Assembly (NCBI RefSeq): GCF_004771275.1
Contig: NZ_RQEV01000011.1
Span: 62,001-126,000, forward strand
DNA length: 64,000 bases
Source of the DNA: Leptospira fluminis
GTDB lineage: Bacteria > Spirochaetota > Leptospiria > Leptospirales > Leptospiraceae
Reading direction: 5' to 3'
Shown: positions 18,621-27,829 of the stretch, in pieces
Numbering within the stretch: the stretch's first letter is position 1
How the letters are laid out: each line of letters begins with the position of its first letter
The notes under the pieces: model-generated
What the model was told of the DNA's origin: nothing
The model's input: the letters and a program-made list of their open reading frames with translations, nothing else
The model's database searches: none
Position numbers and translations under genes: made by a program

Positions 18621-20384
18621 ATGTCCGTCGGAATGATCCGAATCTTTCTAGTTTTAAGTTTCGTTTTGACTTTTTCCGGTCTGAAAGCCAATTCTTTGAT
18701 CGGCACCGAGACGACTACTTTCTCTCCGAATTGGGACGGTTCCGTAGATTTTTTGAAATTTAAGATCCGCTCCTCGACTCTTCCCAAACTACAGGACTGG
18801 GAACTGACCATACGGAACGCCTCGGGCGAAACCGTGAAAAAATACGAGGCCAATAGACTTAAGAAAAAGGACTTCTCCCTGTTTTGGGATGAAAACGAAT
18901 TCGCACCGGAAGAAGTCTCCATCCCGGAAGTTCTGGAATGGAACGGAGAGGACGAAAACGGGAATATCGTACCTGACGGGTATTACACTTATCAATTACT
19001 GTTATTAACCGCAAACCAGGAAAAAATCCTCTCCGAGGAAGCGACGATCTATCTGGATTCCCATCCCCCCAAGGCGGAAACCGGAATCAGGAATCGCCTT
19101 TTACTTTTCGAAGACAGAAATCATGCCCGCATCCAAATCCAGCAAAAAGGAAGCGGAGACTCGGCGGATCTGTTTACGGGAGAATTCTTGGACTATCACG
19201 GCAAGTTGGTCAAATCCTATACTTGGAGAACCAAGGATCTGCCGTCCGTGTTAAGCTGGGACGGAACGGACTCCAACGGAAAGAATCTCGCTCCGGGATT
19301 GTACAGTTATCGGTTGATCGCGCGGGATCCTGCGGGTAATGAAAGCGTATCCAAGCAGGAAAACATTTCCCTTCAAACCGAATCCGTCGGAGCCGATATA
19401 AACGCCGATACCGAATCCTATTCCACGGACTCGTCGGTCGCGCTAAGTAGGATCAGATTTTCCTCCTTTCTTTCTTCCAAACTCAAGTCCGACTCTTACG
19501 AGTGGGAAATCTTCAAACGGAAAGGAGAAACGGAATCACAGATATACGTCGGAAAGGGTTTGGGAGAACCTCCGGCGGAATGGACGTGGGAACCTAAGGA
19601 TAAGGAAAGTCGGCCCTTAAGTTCCGGAACATATTTCGTTCGCATAACGATATTTAGTAGGTACGATAGATATTCCAGTTTCCCCAAAAAATTCGTATTA
19701 ACCGAAGATCGTGCGAAATTTTCCTCGGACGTTTTCCCGAACGGATTCACTCCGGACGGTAACTGGCGTAAGGATTTTCTCGAAGTCCGAATCCGGTCCA
19801 AAGAACTCCCTCTTTCCGGTTGGAAAATTACGATTTTGGAATCCTTCGGGGACTCCGAAAGAGTCGCAAGGACCTGGACGGGGACGGGAAGTCCTCCTCC
19901 TAGATTGGTTTGGTCGGGAAAAGACGAACAGGGAAGAAGAATCGGTTCTCTAGCACCGATCAAAGTCGTGCTGAGTTATAAGGATATGTTCGGTCGGGAG
20001 GGAGAGGAAATAATAGGAAATGTAAGCTCCGGAATCCTTGTCGTAAAGGAAAAGGACGGATACAGGATCTCCGTTCCTGAAAGATTGTACGAGACACGTT
20101 GGTGGACCGTTCCCTCGGCTTTAAAATCCCTTTTGGGAAAACTCCCCGGCTATAAAGTGGAACTCCAATACCACACTTCTCATCTCGGGGACGACGAGTA
20201 CAATCTCAAACTTTCGGAGGAAAAAGCCAGGAAAACCTTTCAGTCTTTTTTCGGAAAAGACTACGAGTTCGGAAGATACAGATTTCGCGGTTACGGCGAA
20301 ACCGAACCTCTCATTCACGGAAACGGAGCTTATGAAACGGATCGGAACCAACGGATCGATTTCTTTCTAAGTGTAGGAAAATAG
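18621..20384 (+). CDS. Exported protein with FlgD-type Ig-like modules and C-terminal OmpA domain
   Basis: 587 residues. A signal peptide ends at about residue 23 (SFVLTFSGLKA). Three or four repeated modules follow with signatures such as FSPNWDGSVDFLKF, VLEWNGEDENGNIVPDGYYTYQL, LSWDGTDSNGKNLAPGLYSYRLIARD and FPNGFTPDGNWRKDFLEVRI. These resemble FlgD Ig-like/CHU_C-like repeats. The last 100 residues (VELQYHTSHLGDDE, then EKARKTFQSFFG and GYGETEPL..) form an OmpA peptidoglycan-binding domain. It likely anchors the outer envelope to peptidoglycan and displays beta-sandwich modules. It runs directly into the NRDE gene (2 bases). The start is uncertain: GGAG is only one base from the first ATG. 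Confidence 0.84.
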   Translation: MSVGMIRIFLVLSFVLTFSGLKANSLIGTETTTFSPNWDGSVDFLKFKIRSSTLPKLQDWELTIRNASGETVKKYEANRLKKKDFSLFWDENEFAPEEVSIPEVLEWNGEDENGNIVPDGYYTYQLLLLTANQEKILSEEATIYLDSHPPKAETGIRNRLLLFEDRNHARIQIQQKGSGDSADLFTGEFLDYHGKLVKSYTWRTKDLPSVLSWDGTDSNGKNLAPGLYSYRLIARDPAGNESVSKQENISLQTESVGADINADTESYSTDSSVALSRIRFSSFLSSKLKSDSYEWEIFKRKGETESQIYVGKGLGEPPAEWTWEPKDKESRPLSSGTYFVRITIFSRYDRYSSFPKKFVLTEDRAKFSSDVFPNGFTPDGNWRKDFLEVRIRSKELPLSGWKITILESFGDSERVARTWTGTGSPPPRLVWSGKDEQGRRIGSLAPIKVVLSYKDMFGREGEEIIGNVSSGILVVKEKDGYRISVPERLYETRWWTVPSALKSLLGKLPGYKVELQYHTSHLGDDEYNLKLSEEKARKTFQSFFGKDYEFGRYRFRGYGETEPLIHGNGAYETDRNQRIDFFLSVGK

Positions 20385-20385
20385 A

Positions 20386-21132
20386 ATGTGCACAGCTTTA
20401 ATATATAGAAATCGAACCGATCATCTTTACGGCTTGGGCTTCAATCGGGACGAATCCGTAAAAAGAAAACCGTCCCTTTCTCCCCGCCTCATGGAATCAC
20501 CGACGGGGAAGGCGATCGCGCCCATAGACGGAGATGCTGGGGGGACCTGGATCGGAATCTCGCAGGACGGGGAAATCGTCTGTCTTTTGAACTACTACGA
20601 AGCGGCCTTAAAACTTCTGAGAAATCCGGTGAGTCGGGGACTTTTGGTTCGCTCGGTGCTGTTAAAGGAACGTGCTCCGGAATCCTGGCAAGTTTCCGAA
20701 CTGGAAAATTATTATCCGTTCAAGCTTTTCTGTATCGATAAGGAAAAAACCAGAATCCACATTTGGGACGGAAAGGTTTTTTCCACCGAAGAAAACACCG
20801 AAAGTTTTACCGTATACGGAAGTTCTTTTACGCAAGGACCGAAGGCACAGGTGTCCAGGCGAGAGGTCTTCGAAAAAGAGTTCCGACCGAAAACGAATCC
20901 GAACGCGAAAGATTTCGTCCTTCTTACTAAGAACTTTTTAGTCTCTCATCTTCCTGAAAAAGGAGCCTTATCTCCGTGCATGCATCGCCGGGATGCAACT
21001 TCCGTTTCCCGTACGATTTTTGTTGTCGAAAACGGAAAAGTCGATTTGTTTTATAAGCCCAGCCAACCTTGCGAAGAAGGCCCTGAGGAAGAATTCAATT
21101 TCACTTTGACTGATTTTCGAACGTTCGTATGA
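20386..21132 (+). CDS. NRDE family protein (TANGO2 homologue)
   Basis: 248 residues. It starts MCTALIYRN with Cys2, followed by the name-giving NRDE motif in LGFNRDES near residue 20, and GGTWIGISQDGEIVCLLN. This is the NRDE/TANGO2 family with an Ntn-hydrolase-like fold. In eukaryotes TANGO2 is linked to haem and lipid handling; the bacterial role is unsettled. It begins one base after the OmpA-protein stop with AGGA seven bases upstream, so it is probably cotranscribed. Late residues include SVSRTIFVV, near the expected second conserved block. Confidence 0.9.
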   Translation: MCTALIYRNRTDHLYGLGFNRDESVKRKPSLSPRLMESPTGKAIAPIDGDAGGTWIGISQDGEIVCLLNYYEAALKLLRNPVSRGLLVRSVLLKERAPESWQVSELENYYPFKLFCIDKEKTRIHIWDGKVFSTEENTESFTVYGSSFTQGPKAQVSRREVFEKEFRPKTNPNAKDFVLLTKNFLVSHLPEKGALSPCMHRRDATSVSRTIFVVENGKVDLFYKPSQPCEEGPEEEFNFTLTDFRTFV

Positions 21133-21139
21133 TTGTCCT

Positions 21140-21523
21140 ATGGCGGGCACTCATTCCCTTTTTGATGATAAATACGAATACCGGGATCCTTCTCAGCAAA
21201 AGAGAAAGAATGCCCGCGTTAAAATCACCATCGAAGGGGAGTTTTGCGTCAAAGGCAAAACCCAAAAATTTCCCGTCCATGTCGTGGATATTGGTACCGG
21301 CGGAGCCGGAATGGAGACTAGGACTTCCGTTTTCGAAGGGGACAGAATCGTTTTATTCGCGGCGATTAACGGAAAGAATATGGAATTGGAATCGGAAGTG
21401 ATTCGAGTTTCCGGAAAAAAAGCGAATATCATCTTCGTAAATCTTCCGGACGAAGACAAGGATTTGATCCAAGACCTGATCCATAAGAAATTTTTCGATA
21501 AGGACAAAAAACCTCTCTCCTAA
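21140..21523 (+). CDS. PilZ domain protein, candidate cyclic-di-GMP receptor
   Basis: 127 residues, one PilZ domain. The basic segment QKRKNARVKI carries the R-x3-R-like part, and VVDIGTGGAGMETR the D/N-x-S-x2-G-like part, with Gly for Ser. Cyclic-di-GMP binding is therefore plausible but not certain. It starts seven bases after the NRDE stop and is probably the last gene of that operon, ending 22 bases from the convergent CueR-like gene. Nothing marks its target. Confidence 0.83.
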   Translation: MAGTHSLFDDKYEYRDPSQQKRKNARVKITIEGEFCVKGKTQKFPVHVVDIGTGGAGMETRTSVFEGDRIVLFAAINGKNMELESEVIRVSGKKANIIFVNLPDEDKDLIQDLIHKKFFDKDKKPLS

Positions 21524-21544
21524 AATCCCCTCGGGACCGGAGAC

Positions 21545-21940
21545 TTATTTTCGCTCTCCTTCCAGCTCATCCAAAATCGGACAATCCGGTCTCTGGTCTC
21601 CGTGACAATGCTTCGCTAAATGCTTCAACGTGGAACACATCTTTTCCAGTTCCAGGATCTTTTCCTCCATTTCTTGGACATGAGTTAAAGCCAGCGCTTT
21701 TACTTGGGAACTCGCCCTGGATTTATTCTTCCACAAACCCAGGAGTTGTTTGATCTCGGGTAGAGAAAAACCCAAACTTCTGGCTCTCTTGATGAACTTC
21801 AAAGTATGGACGTCGTTTTCGCCGTAGATCCTGTATCCGGACCGATTCCGTAAAGCCTTTGATACCAATCCCAAGGATTCATAATGCCGTACGAGTTTAG
21901 GACTCACGCCGCTTCGTTTGGACAATTCTCCGATATTCAT
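21545..21940 (-). CDS. cueR: MerR-family copper-type regulator (CueR-like)
   Basis: 131 residues from the ATG at 21940 (AAGGAAG just upstream); a longer upstream frame is not MerR-like. The N-terminal helix-turn-helix is MNIGELSKRSGVSPKLVRHYES, with NRSGYRIYGENDVHTLKFIKRAR and SLGFSLPEIKQLL. A long dimerisation helix follows. The C-terminal metal loop has CHGDQRPDC, two cysteines spaced as in copper-sensing CueR. It diverges from copZ-copA, and the intervening promoter has the distorted spacing that MerR activators need. It probably activates copZA when cytoplasmic Cu(I) rises. Confidence 0.9.
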   Translation of the reverse strand: MNIGELSKRSGVSPKLVRHYESLGLVSKALRNRSGYRIYGENDVHTLKFIKRARSLGFSLPEIKQLLGLWKNKSRASSQVKALALTHVQEMEEKILELEKMCSTLKHLAKHCHGDQRPDCPILDELEGERK

Positions 21941-22047
21941 CTTCCTTCGACCTCTCGGATATAAGATCCGCGGACATTCTCGCGACCGGAGGATATATCG
22001 GATGCGAACTTTTTGATTTTTATCCGCTTTTTTTCGGGAACTAGGTA

Positions 22048-22078
22048 TTGACCTTCCCATTATGGGAACCTTTACACT
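22048..22078 (+). promoter_or_regulatory. CueR-type promoter/operator of copZ-copA
   Basis: -35 TTGACC (22048-22053) and -10 TACACT (22073-22078) are 19 bases apart, the long spacer characteristic of MerR-family promoters. The spacer contains a perfect inverted repeat, TTCCCAT-T-ATGGGAA (22054-22068). The layout matches CueR-controlled copper promoters. AGGAGG before copZ lies 20 bases downstream. Confidence 0.88.
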
Positions 22079-22105
22079 TAAAATACGGACTAGGAGGAAC
22101 ATCCA

Positions 22106-22312
22106 ATGCGGGAACTGAAAATAGAAGGAATGACGTGCGGTCACTGCGTATCGGCGATCAAATCGGCGGTGCAATCTCTGGATCGGAATGCAAAGATCGA
22201 GATCGATCTAAAAACCGGGTCGGCAAAATTGGAAAGCGGGATAGACGACATATCCTTAGCAGACGCAATAAAGCAGGAAGGATACGTTTTGACCTCCGTT
22301 CGGGAAGTTTGA
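22106..22312 (+). CDS. copZ: CopZ-like copper chaperone (heavy-metal-associated domain)
   Basis: 68 residues, a single HMA domain. The metal-binding motif GMTCGHC is near residues 8-14. The sequence then runs [11 protein letters not shown] and ends in a GYVLTSV strand. It carries Cu(I) in the cytoplasm and hands it to the CopA exporter encoded 37 bases downstream. AGGAGG lies eight bases before the ATG. It is directly behind the CueR-type promoter. Confidence 0.93.
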   Translation: MRELKIEGMTCGHCVSAIKSAVQSLDRNAKIEIDLKTGSAKLESGIDDISLADAIKQEGYVLTSVREV

Positions 22313-22349
22313 ACGACCGAGGTCTCGCACGGAAAAAAGGAAAGAGAAG

Positions 22350-24608
22350 ATGAACGTACAAGAAACCGAAAAATCGAAAGAGATGACCCTGGATCTATTC
22401 GGTATGACCTGCGCGAACTGCGCGCTCCGAATAGAGAAAGGATTATCCAAGGTTCCCGGTGTTTCAGAAGCCAGAGTGAATTTTGCGAGAGAGACCGCCT
22501 TCGTCAGATTCGGAAACGGAACCGAGCCTTCCGACTTGGTATCGAAAGTGGAATCCTTAGGCTACACCGCTAAGGAACATTCCGAAAAAAACCTAGCCGA
22601 AACGAACAGAGCCCATGAACGGGAAATCGAAAAGTTGCGGACCCGTTTTTGGTTCTCCTTGGTATTTTCCGCGCCTCTCTTCTATACTATGGTTTCCCAT
22701 TTCGGAATCCTTTCTTTTTTACCCATGCCTTCCCTTCTGATGCACCCTTGGATCCAATTCCTATTTGCGGCACCGGCTCAATTTTGGATCGGATTTCCGT
22801 TCTACAAGGGGGCTTACCGAGCTTTGAAAAACGGAACCGCCAATATGGACGTGCTAGTTGCGTTAGGCACCACTGCCGCATTCGGGTATAGTCTTGCGAA
22901 CAGTCTAAGCATAGGATTTGCGCGGGGGGATTTGCTGTTTCTAACGGAACCGCATCACGGAGCCTACCCTCCTCTTTATTACGAGACATCCGCGGTATTG
23001 CTGTCTTTTCTTTTGGGAGGAAAATGGATGGAAGCATTGGCGAAAGGGAGAAGTTCCCAAGCGATACGTACTCTTCTTTCCCTAAAACCCGAAACGGCAA
23101 GGATCAAAAAAGGGGAAGACTGGATAGAAGTCCCTTCCGAATTCCTAAAACCGGGCGATCAAATCCGGATCCGCCCCGGAGAAAAAATTCCCACCGACGG
23201 AGAAGTGGAGGAAGGAACCAGCGCCTTAGACGAGTCCATGCTGACCGGAGAAAGTCTACCCGTGGAAAAAAGCGTCGGATCCAAAGTGATCGGTGGAACG
23301 GTAAACGGAAACGGATCCCTGATCGTACGTGCGGAAAAGATCGGCAGCGAAACGTTACTCTCTTCCATTGTAAAAACCGTAGAAGAAGCGCAAGCGTCCC
23401 GCGCTCCGATCCAAAGAATAGCGGATCGAATCTCCGCGATTTTCGTCCCCTCCGTCGTTCTTATCGCCGCAGTCGATTTTCTACTCTGGTATTTTTTTCT
23501 GGAACCGGGCATACTCTCCTCCGCATTGGAAAAATCCATCGCGGTTCTGGTGATCGCCTGTCCTTGCGCGTTAGGATTAGCCACGCCAGTATCCTTACTG
23601 GTCGGCACGGGAAAAGCCGCAAGCCGCGGAATTCTCTTTCGGAATGCGGAGGCATTGGAATCCGCAGCGACTCTCGGAATCCTAGCCTTCGACAAAACCG
23701 GAACTTTGACGGAGGGAAAACCCTCCGTGACCGGCTTTTTGTCGGAAGGAAATTCCGAATCGGAAACCTTACGAAGGATCGCTTCCGCGGAATCCGTCTC
23801 GGAACATCCTCTCGCGAAAGCGATCGTCGATTTCGGAAAGAAGCACCGAATCCGGATCGAATCTCCACAGGACTTTAAAGCCCAACCCGGCGGTGGAATC
23901 CGAGCGAATAGTGACGGGTTCAAAGTGACGGTGGGAAATGCGGAGTTTCTTTCCTCCGATTCCGGAAACCTACCCTCTAACCTGATCGCCAAAAGCGGAG
24001 AATGGGAATCCCAAGGAAAGAGCGTGGTCTGGGGAAGAGTGGACGGAGCCCCGACCTCATGGGCGATCTTTGCCTTAGAAGACGAATTAAAGGATACGAC
24101 CTCAGAAGCCGTCGAAGAATTGAAAAATCTCGGGCTGCGACTGGTACTTCTGACGGGAGACCACAAACGTACGGCGGAAAACATCGCCTCTCGGATCGGA
24201 ATCCGAGAAATCAAGGCGTCTTTACTTCCCAAGGATAAGTCGAATGAGATCGCCTCATTGCAATCATCCGGAGCAAAAGTAGGAATGGCGGGAGACGGAA
24301 TCAACGATGCACCCGCCTTGGCAAAAGCGGACGTAGGCTTCGCGATGGGAAACGGAACGGATATCGCCATGGAAACGGCGGGAGTCGTTCTGGTTAAAGG
24401 AGATCTACGCCGTTTAGCGGATGCCGTTAAGATCAGTCGGGCGACCGTTTTGAATATAAAAGAAAACTTATTCTGGGCCCTTGCATATAACGGACTCGGA
24501 ATACCGATTGCCGCTGCGGGATATTTGGCTCCTTGGATCGCGGGAGCCGCGATGGCCTTCAGTTCCGTATCCGTCGTCGCCAACGCACTACGTCTGAGGA
24601 GAAAATGA
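22350..24608 (+). CDS. copA: Copper-exporting P1B-type ATPase
   Basis: 752 residues. One N-terminal HMA domain has GMTCANC (Cys21, Cys24). A pair of leading helices, the actuator motif TGES, and the transmembrane ion site CPC (Cys404-Pro-Cys406 in [11 protein letters not shown]) follow. The phosphorylation site is [11 protein letters not shown] (Asp448), with SEHPLAKAI for ATP binding and [16 protein letters not shown] in the P domain. The C-terminal membrane segment includes [14 protein letters not shown], the Tyr-Asn part of the Cu(I) site. It exports cytoplasmic Cu(I) to the periplasm, where the bufferin product could bind it. It is cotranscribed with copZ. Confidence 0.96.
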   Translation: MNVQETEKSKEMTLDLFGMTCANCALRIEKGLSKVPGVSEARVNFARETAFVRFGNGTEPSDLVSKVESLGYTAKEHSEKNLAETNRAHEREIEKLRTRFWFSLVFSAPLFYTMVSHFGILSFLPMPSLLMHPWIQFLFAAPAQFWIGFPFYKGAYRALKNGTANMDVLVALGTTAAFGYSLANSLSIGFARGDLLFLTEPHHGAYPPLYYETSAVLLSFLLGGKWMEALAKGRSSQAIRTLLSLKPETARIKKGEDWIEVPSEFLKPGDQIRIRPGEKIPTDGEVEEGTSALDESMLTGESLPVEKSVGSKVIGGTVNGNGSLIVRAEKIGSETLLSSIVKTVEEAQASRAPIQRIADRISAIFVPSVVLIAAVDFLLWYFFLEPGILSSALEKSIAVLVIACPCALGLATPVSLLVGTGKAASRGILFRNAEALESAATLGILAFDKTGTLTEGKPSVTGFLSEGNSESETLRRIASAESVSEHPLAKAIVDFGKKHRIRIESPQDFKAQPGGGIRANSDGFKVTVGNAEFLSSDSGNLPSNLIAKSGEWESQGKSVVWGRVDGAPTSWAIFALEDELKDTTSEAVEELKNLGLRLVLLTGDHKRTAENIASRIGIREIKASLLPKDKSNEIASLQSSGAKVGMAGDGINDAPALAKADVGFAMGNGTDIAMETAGVVLVKGDLRRLADAVKISRATVLNIKENLFWALAYNGLGIPIAAAGYLAPWIAGAAMAFSSVSVVANALRLRRK

Positions 24609-24620
24609 TCCGAAAATCCC

Positions 24621-24641
24621 GGAAAGCGTCTTCCGCTTTCC
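24621..24641 (+). terminator. Hairpin after copA, weak terminator candidate
   Basis: GGAAAGCG (24621-24628) pairs fully with CGCTTTCC (24634-24641). No T-run follows, so it may stabilise the copZA mRNA end or give only partial termination. Confidence 0.35.
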
Positions 24642-24731
24642 CTAGATCCGACATAAGAAGAGGATTTGTGAACCGATTCTTATCTCTCTCTCGGTTCAAT
24701 TCCGCACTAGGGTCGATCCGAAAATCAATGT

Positions 24732-25577
24732 ATGTGCGGAATATTTTCAGGAAAATGTAAGACGATCTTGGCGCTACTTCCGCTTCTCTTTCTACTACCG
24801 GAAAAGGAAATTCATGCGGATTTAGACAGCAACCGAGCCACCGCACTGCTTAGGATAGAGCACGGTTTAAAGGAAAACGAATTTCACCTGAAAGCGATCA
24901 ATAGTTCGATTTCGAACTTCGGAACTCCGGAGGAAAAAGCCTTTTATAAACGCTGCATACAACATCATATAGAGACCTTCACTCTGTATCTGCAATTCGA
25001 CCTGCCCCATTCCTACGATGAAATGAGACAGACGCAGAGACTCCTCGCACGACTCTACTCCGGAACAGTGGAAAATTTCAGGCTCAAAGTGCGCCAGGAA
25101 TTGGATATCCTATCGAAGTACGCGCTCCGAACGTCGGATGCCGAAGCAAGACACCACCTGGAAATGGGATATAGAGAATTGGGCGCAGCGATCGCGAAAA
25201 AAACCATCGCCGAAAATACGCGTCCGTACCTTCCCGGAATCAAGACCCAATATCTGTACGAATCCCTGAAATTGCTGAAACAGTCCCGAAAATACACGGT
25301 ATTACTTTCCCTTAAATTTCTTTCCGACTTCCAGCCGGATCTACAATCCTTCGAATTCGAAGAGATATACAACGAGATCAACCGGGCTATGTTTACGAAG
25401 GCGGATCGGTATGCCAGAATTCATTTCGATAATAATTTTATGATTTTTAACGCGGAAAACCAATACGAGTCTACATGGGAAAACCCGGCGTTGGAGGAAT
25501 TGGAAAAATCCTTCGGAGACATCGATCCTGGATTCGACCGAAAACGCCGTCAGGCCAAACGGAGCCTAACCCCCTGA
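24732..25577 (+). CDS. Exported helical protein of unknown function
   Basis: 281 residues. A probable signal peptide covers residues 1-29 (hydrophobic ILALLPLLFLLP, cut near IHA). The mature part is helical and repeat-like with many Tyr/Leu/Arg residues (YKRCIQHHIETFTLYLQFDLPHS is one helix pair, shown only in part). No domain recognised. It precedes the DUF4178 gene by 75 bases on the same strand and may belong to that operon. The ribosome-binding site is weak, so the start is uncertain. Confidence 0.66.
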   Translation: MCGIFSGKCKTILALLPLLFLLPEKEIHADLDSNRATALLRIEHGLKENEFHLKAINSSISNFGTPEEKAFYKRCIQHHIETFTLYLQFDLPHSYDEMRQTQRLLARLYSGTVENFRLKVRQELDILSKYALRTSDAEARHHLEMGYRELGAAIAKKTIAENTRPYLPGIKTQYLYESLKLLKQSRKYTVLLSLKFLSDFQPDLQSFEFEEIYNEINRAMFTKADRYARIHFDNNFMIFNAENQYESTWENPALEELEKSFGDIDPGFDRKRRQAKRSLTP

Positions 25578-25652
25578 TTCCGAAAGAAATTTCTTTATCG
25601 AAACTAAAACCAGGATTGACAGCGCGTCTCCGCGGAGATATTCCCTTCCTTT

Positions 25653-27626
25653 GTGTCGGAACTAAGTTGCCCCAATTGCGGAGCCCCCGTCCCCTTTCTC
25701 AATAAGGCCTCGGTATATGCGGTCTGTCCGAATTGCCGCACCCTTTCCCTAAAAAACGACGTCCAGCTCGAAAAGATCGGACAGTCGGGGGAGCTCGCCG
25801 ACGACAATACCGTGATCCGAATCGGAACCGAAGGAACGTTCCGAAAAAAGAATTTCAAAGTATTGGGAAGGATCCAATTAAAATTCGACCTAGGATACTG
25901 GAACGAATGGTACGTTTCCGAAGAGGACGGCGGCACCGCCTGGTTAGGGGAAGCGCAAGGAATCTATTTTTACACTCGTATTGATACGAGCCTTCCGGCA
26001 GATCAATTTCCGCGCGTTCCCGAACCCACATCCGAATACCCCAGAATCTACGAAGCGGGCCATGGAAAAAAAGACAGACTCTCTCCGGGAGACACATTCA
26101 CTCTCGGCCGAGACTGGACTCTGAAAGAAATCAGCGTTGCGGAATGCGTGGGGGGCGAAGGGGAATTACCCCTCAATTTTGAAACCGGCTATAGAGCCGT
26201 TCTCTTGGATATCGCCGACGGCGAGGACAACTTCGGAACCATAGATTATTCGGACGACCCGCCTCTTCTTTTCGTAGGCCACGCCGCCACGTTTCAGGAA
26301 CTGCAATTACGAAATCTGAGAGAGAATGCGATAGCGTTCGGAGCCGGACTTGTGCAGGCTCGTTCCATACAATGCGTCGGGTGTGGAGCTTCCTTGAATC
26401 AACTCAGACCGGATTTTTCCAAGTCCATCGCCTGCGAATATTGCGGAACCGTAATGGATACGGAACAGCAGGATCTAAAAGTGATCGCCAAGTTCGAAGA
26501 AGTATCCAAAGAAGGAATTTATCTCCCGCTCGGAACTCAGGTCAAACTTCCTGGGCGCCCGGAATCACAGGTGCTCGGTATTATGAAAAAATCCTCGGAA
26601 GAGGACGGCGAAACTTTCCGATGGACGGACTATCTTTTACACTATCCGGGAGGATATGCTTGGCTCAACGAAAACGGAAATAATTGGACCTACTTCGAAC
26701 CTCTATTGGGCGTTCCGAAATGGGCTTCCGGACTCAAGCGAATCTACGGAAAAGAAAAATACGATTGGTATGCCAAATCGGAATCGAATACGGATTTAGC
26801 CTTAGGGGAATTCTACTGGAAAGTCAAGTCCGGAGAAAAAGCGGAGATCGAAGACTACGTCTCGCCGCCCAAAATGCTTTCGTCCGAAAGAACCGAAAGG
26901 GAAATTTTCTGGTCCAAAGGAACCTTCGTCCCGTTCCAAACGATGAAAGAGGCTCTTCCGCTGGAAGTCGCCTCGAAATTACAAAAACCCGAGGACATCG
27001 GTGCTTGCGAACCGAATCCATATAAGATCCGACTGAAGCGGAATTTTCGGATCGCAGTGGTTCTTACCACAATATTCTTTTTCGTTGAAATGTACGGATG
27101 CATAAAGGCCAAGGAAGAGGTGGTATATCAAGGTAACTTTGCATACGTTCAGACTTCTCCGGCCGGCACGGACATAGGAACCTTTAATTTTCACGATAAT
27201 TCTTTCGTGACCGATATTTTCGAAATCAAAGGCGAACCGACTGATAACGTGGAGATCAAGATAGACGCTCCGAATCTGGACAATAAGTACATGTATTTTT
27301 CCGTAGCTCTCATAAATGCGGATACGGATATCGCATACGATACCGCCATCGAAACCAGCTATTACCACGGAGTTGACGACGGAGAATCCTGGTCTGAGGG
27401 ATCCACAAGCGGTTCCAAAGACATGGCCGAAATACCTCCGGGACATTATTATCTCCGACTGGAAACTCAATCCGATTTCCGTCCGGGCGCGGGGGCGAAA
27501 TACAACGTAAAGGTCCTCAGGGACGTAATGAGTCCTGCTCCGTTTTTCCTTTTCGGAATGCTCTTGTGGCTTCCTCTAATCTACACCTTCTTTAAAAGTT
27601 ATTATTTCGATAGTAGGAGAACTTAG
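25653..27626 (+). CDS. DUF4178 protein with two zinc ribbons and C-terminal membrane segments
   Basis: 657 residues. Two treble-clef-like zinc ribbons, CPNCG..CPNC near residue 6 and CVGCG..CEYCG near residue 242, each precede a DUF4178-type domain (YWNEWYVSEEDGGTAWLGEAQG and its counterpart YLLHYPGGYAWLNENGN). A membrane segment lies near residue 470 (FRIAVVLTTIFFFVEMYG) and another near the C-terminus (FFLFGMLLWLPLIYTFF), enclosing a periplasmic beta-rich part. DUF4178 genes commonly sit with membrane spermidine-synthase-like genes and small membrane proteins in envelope-stress loci, as here. The start is probably GTG at 25653. The molecular function is unknown. Confidence 0.83.
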   Translation: MSELSCPNCGAPVPFLNKASVYAVCPNCRTLSLKNDVQLEKIGQSGELADDNTVIRIGTEGTFRKKNFKVLGRIQLKFDLGYWNEWYVSEEDGGTAWLGEAQGIYFYTRIDTSLPADQFPRVPEPTSEYPRIYEAGHGKKDRLSPGDTFTLGRDWTLKEISVAECVGGEGELPLNFETGYRAVLLDIADGEDNFGTIDYSDDPPLLFVGHAATFQELQLRNLRENAIAFGAGLVQARSIQCVGCGASLNQLRPDFSKSIACEYCGTVMDTEQQDLKVIAKFEEVSKEGIYLPLGTQVKLPGRPESQVLGIMKKSSEEDGETFRWTDYLLHYPGGYAWLNENGNNWTYFEPLLGVPKWASGLKRIYGKEKYDWYAKSESNTDLALGEFYWKVKSGEKAEIEDYVSPPKMLSSERTEREIFWSKGTFVPFQTMKEALPLEVASKLQKPEDIGACEPNPYKIRLKRNFRIAVVLTTIFFFVEMYGCIKAKEEVVYQGNFAYVQTSPAGTDIGTFNFHDNSFVTDIFEIKGEPTDNVEIKIDAPNLDNKYMYFSVALINADTDIAYDTAIETSYYHGVDDGESWSEGSTSGSKDMAEIPPGHYYLRLETQSDFRPGAGAKYNVKVLRDVMSPAPFFLFGMLLWLPLIYTFFKSYYFDSRRT

Positions 27627-27630
27627 CGTT

Positions 27631-27828
27631 ATGTGGGATCTTTTAAAAGGATTGATGTATCCTTTCTTCGCGACGGCCATGGCGTTCGGTTTTTACTCGC
27701 AGTACCGGGTGGGAGGAATCACCAGCGAATTCGAAGAAGTCGCCAAGGTCCCCAAAACGGTAAGACAGAACCCTGGCATCTATCGATCTCATTATAATTG
27801 GTACTCCACATATACCGGAGGAAAATAA
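27631..27828 (+). CDS. Small single-pass membrane protein in the DUF4178 operon
   Basis: 65 residues with one membrane segment near the N-terminus ([19 protein letters not shown]) and a polar, Tyr-rich tail. It begins four bases after the DUF4178 gene and ends one base before the likely CTG start of the spermidine-synthase-like gene. Its last codons supply that gene's GGAGG. No family recognised. It occupies the slot where other species have a small membrane partner such as DUF350. Confidence 0.7.
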   Translation: MWDLLKGLMYPFFATAMAFGFYSQYRVGGITSEFEEVAKVPKTVRQNPGIYRSHYNWYSTYTGGK

Positions 27829-27829
27829 T

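Noticed and set aside
23024..23878. 284-codon frame within copA on the plus strand
   Set aside because: Arg/Ser/Lys-rich translation with no homology, shifted frame inside the ATPase gene.
23159..24583. Long open frame of 474 codons on the minus strand, opposite copA
   Set aside because: It is a mirror of codon usage in copA: Ser/Pro/Arg-rich, no domain, no ribosome-binding site. copA on the plus strand is certain.
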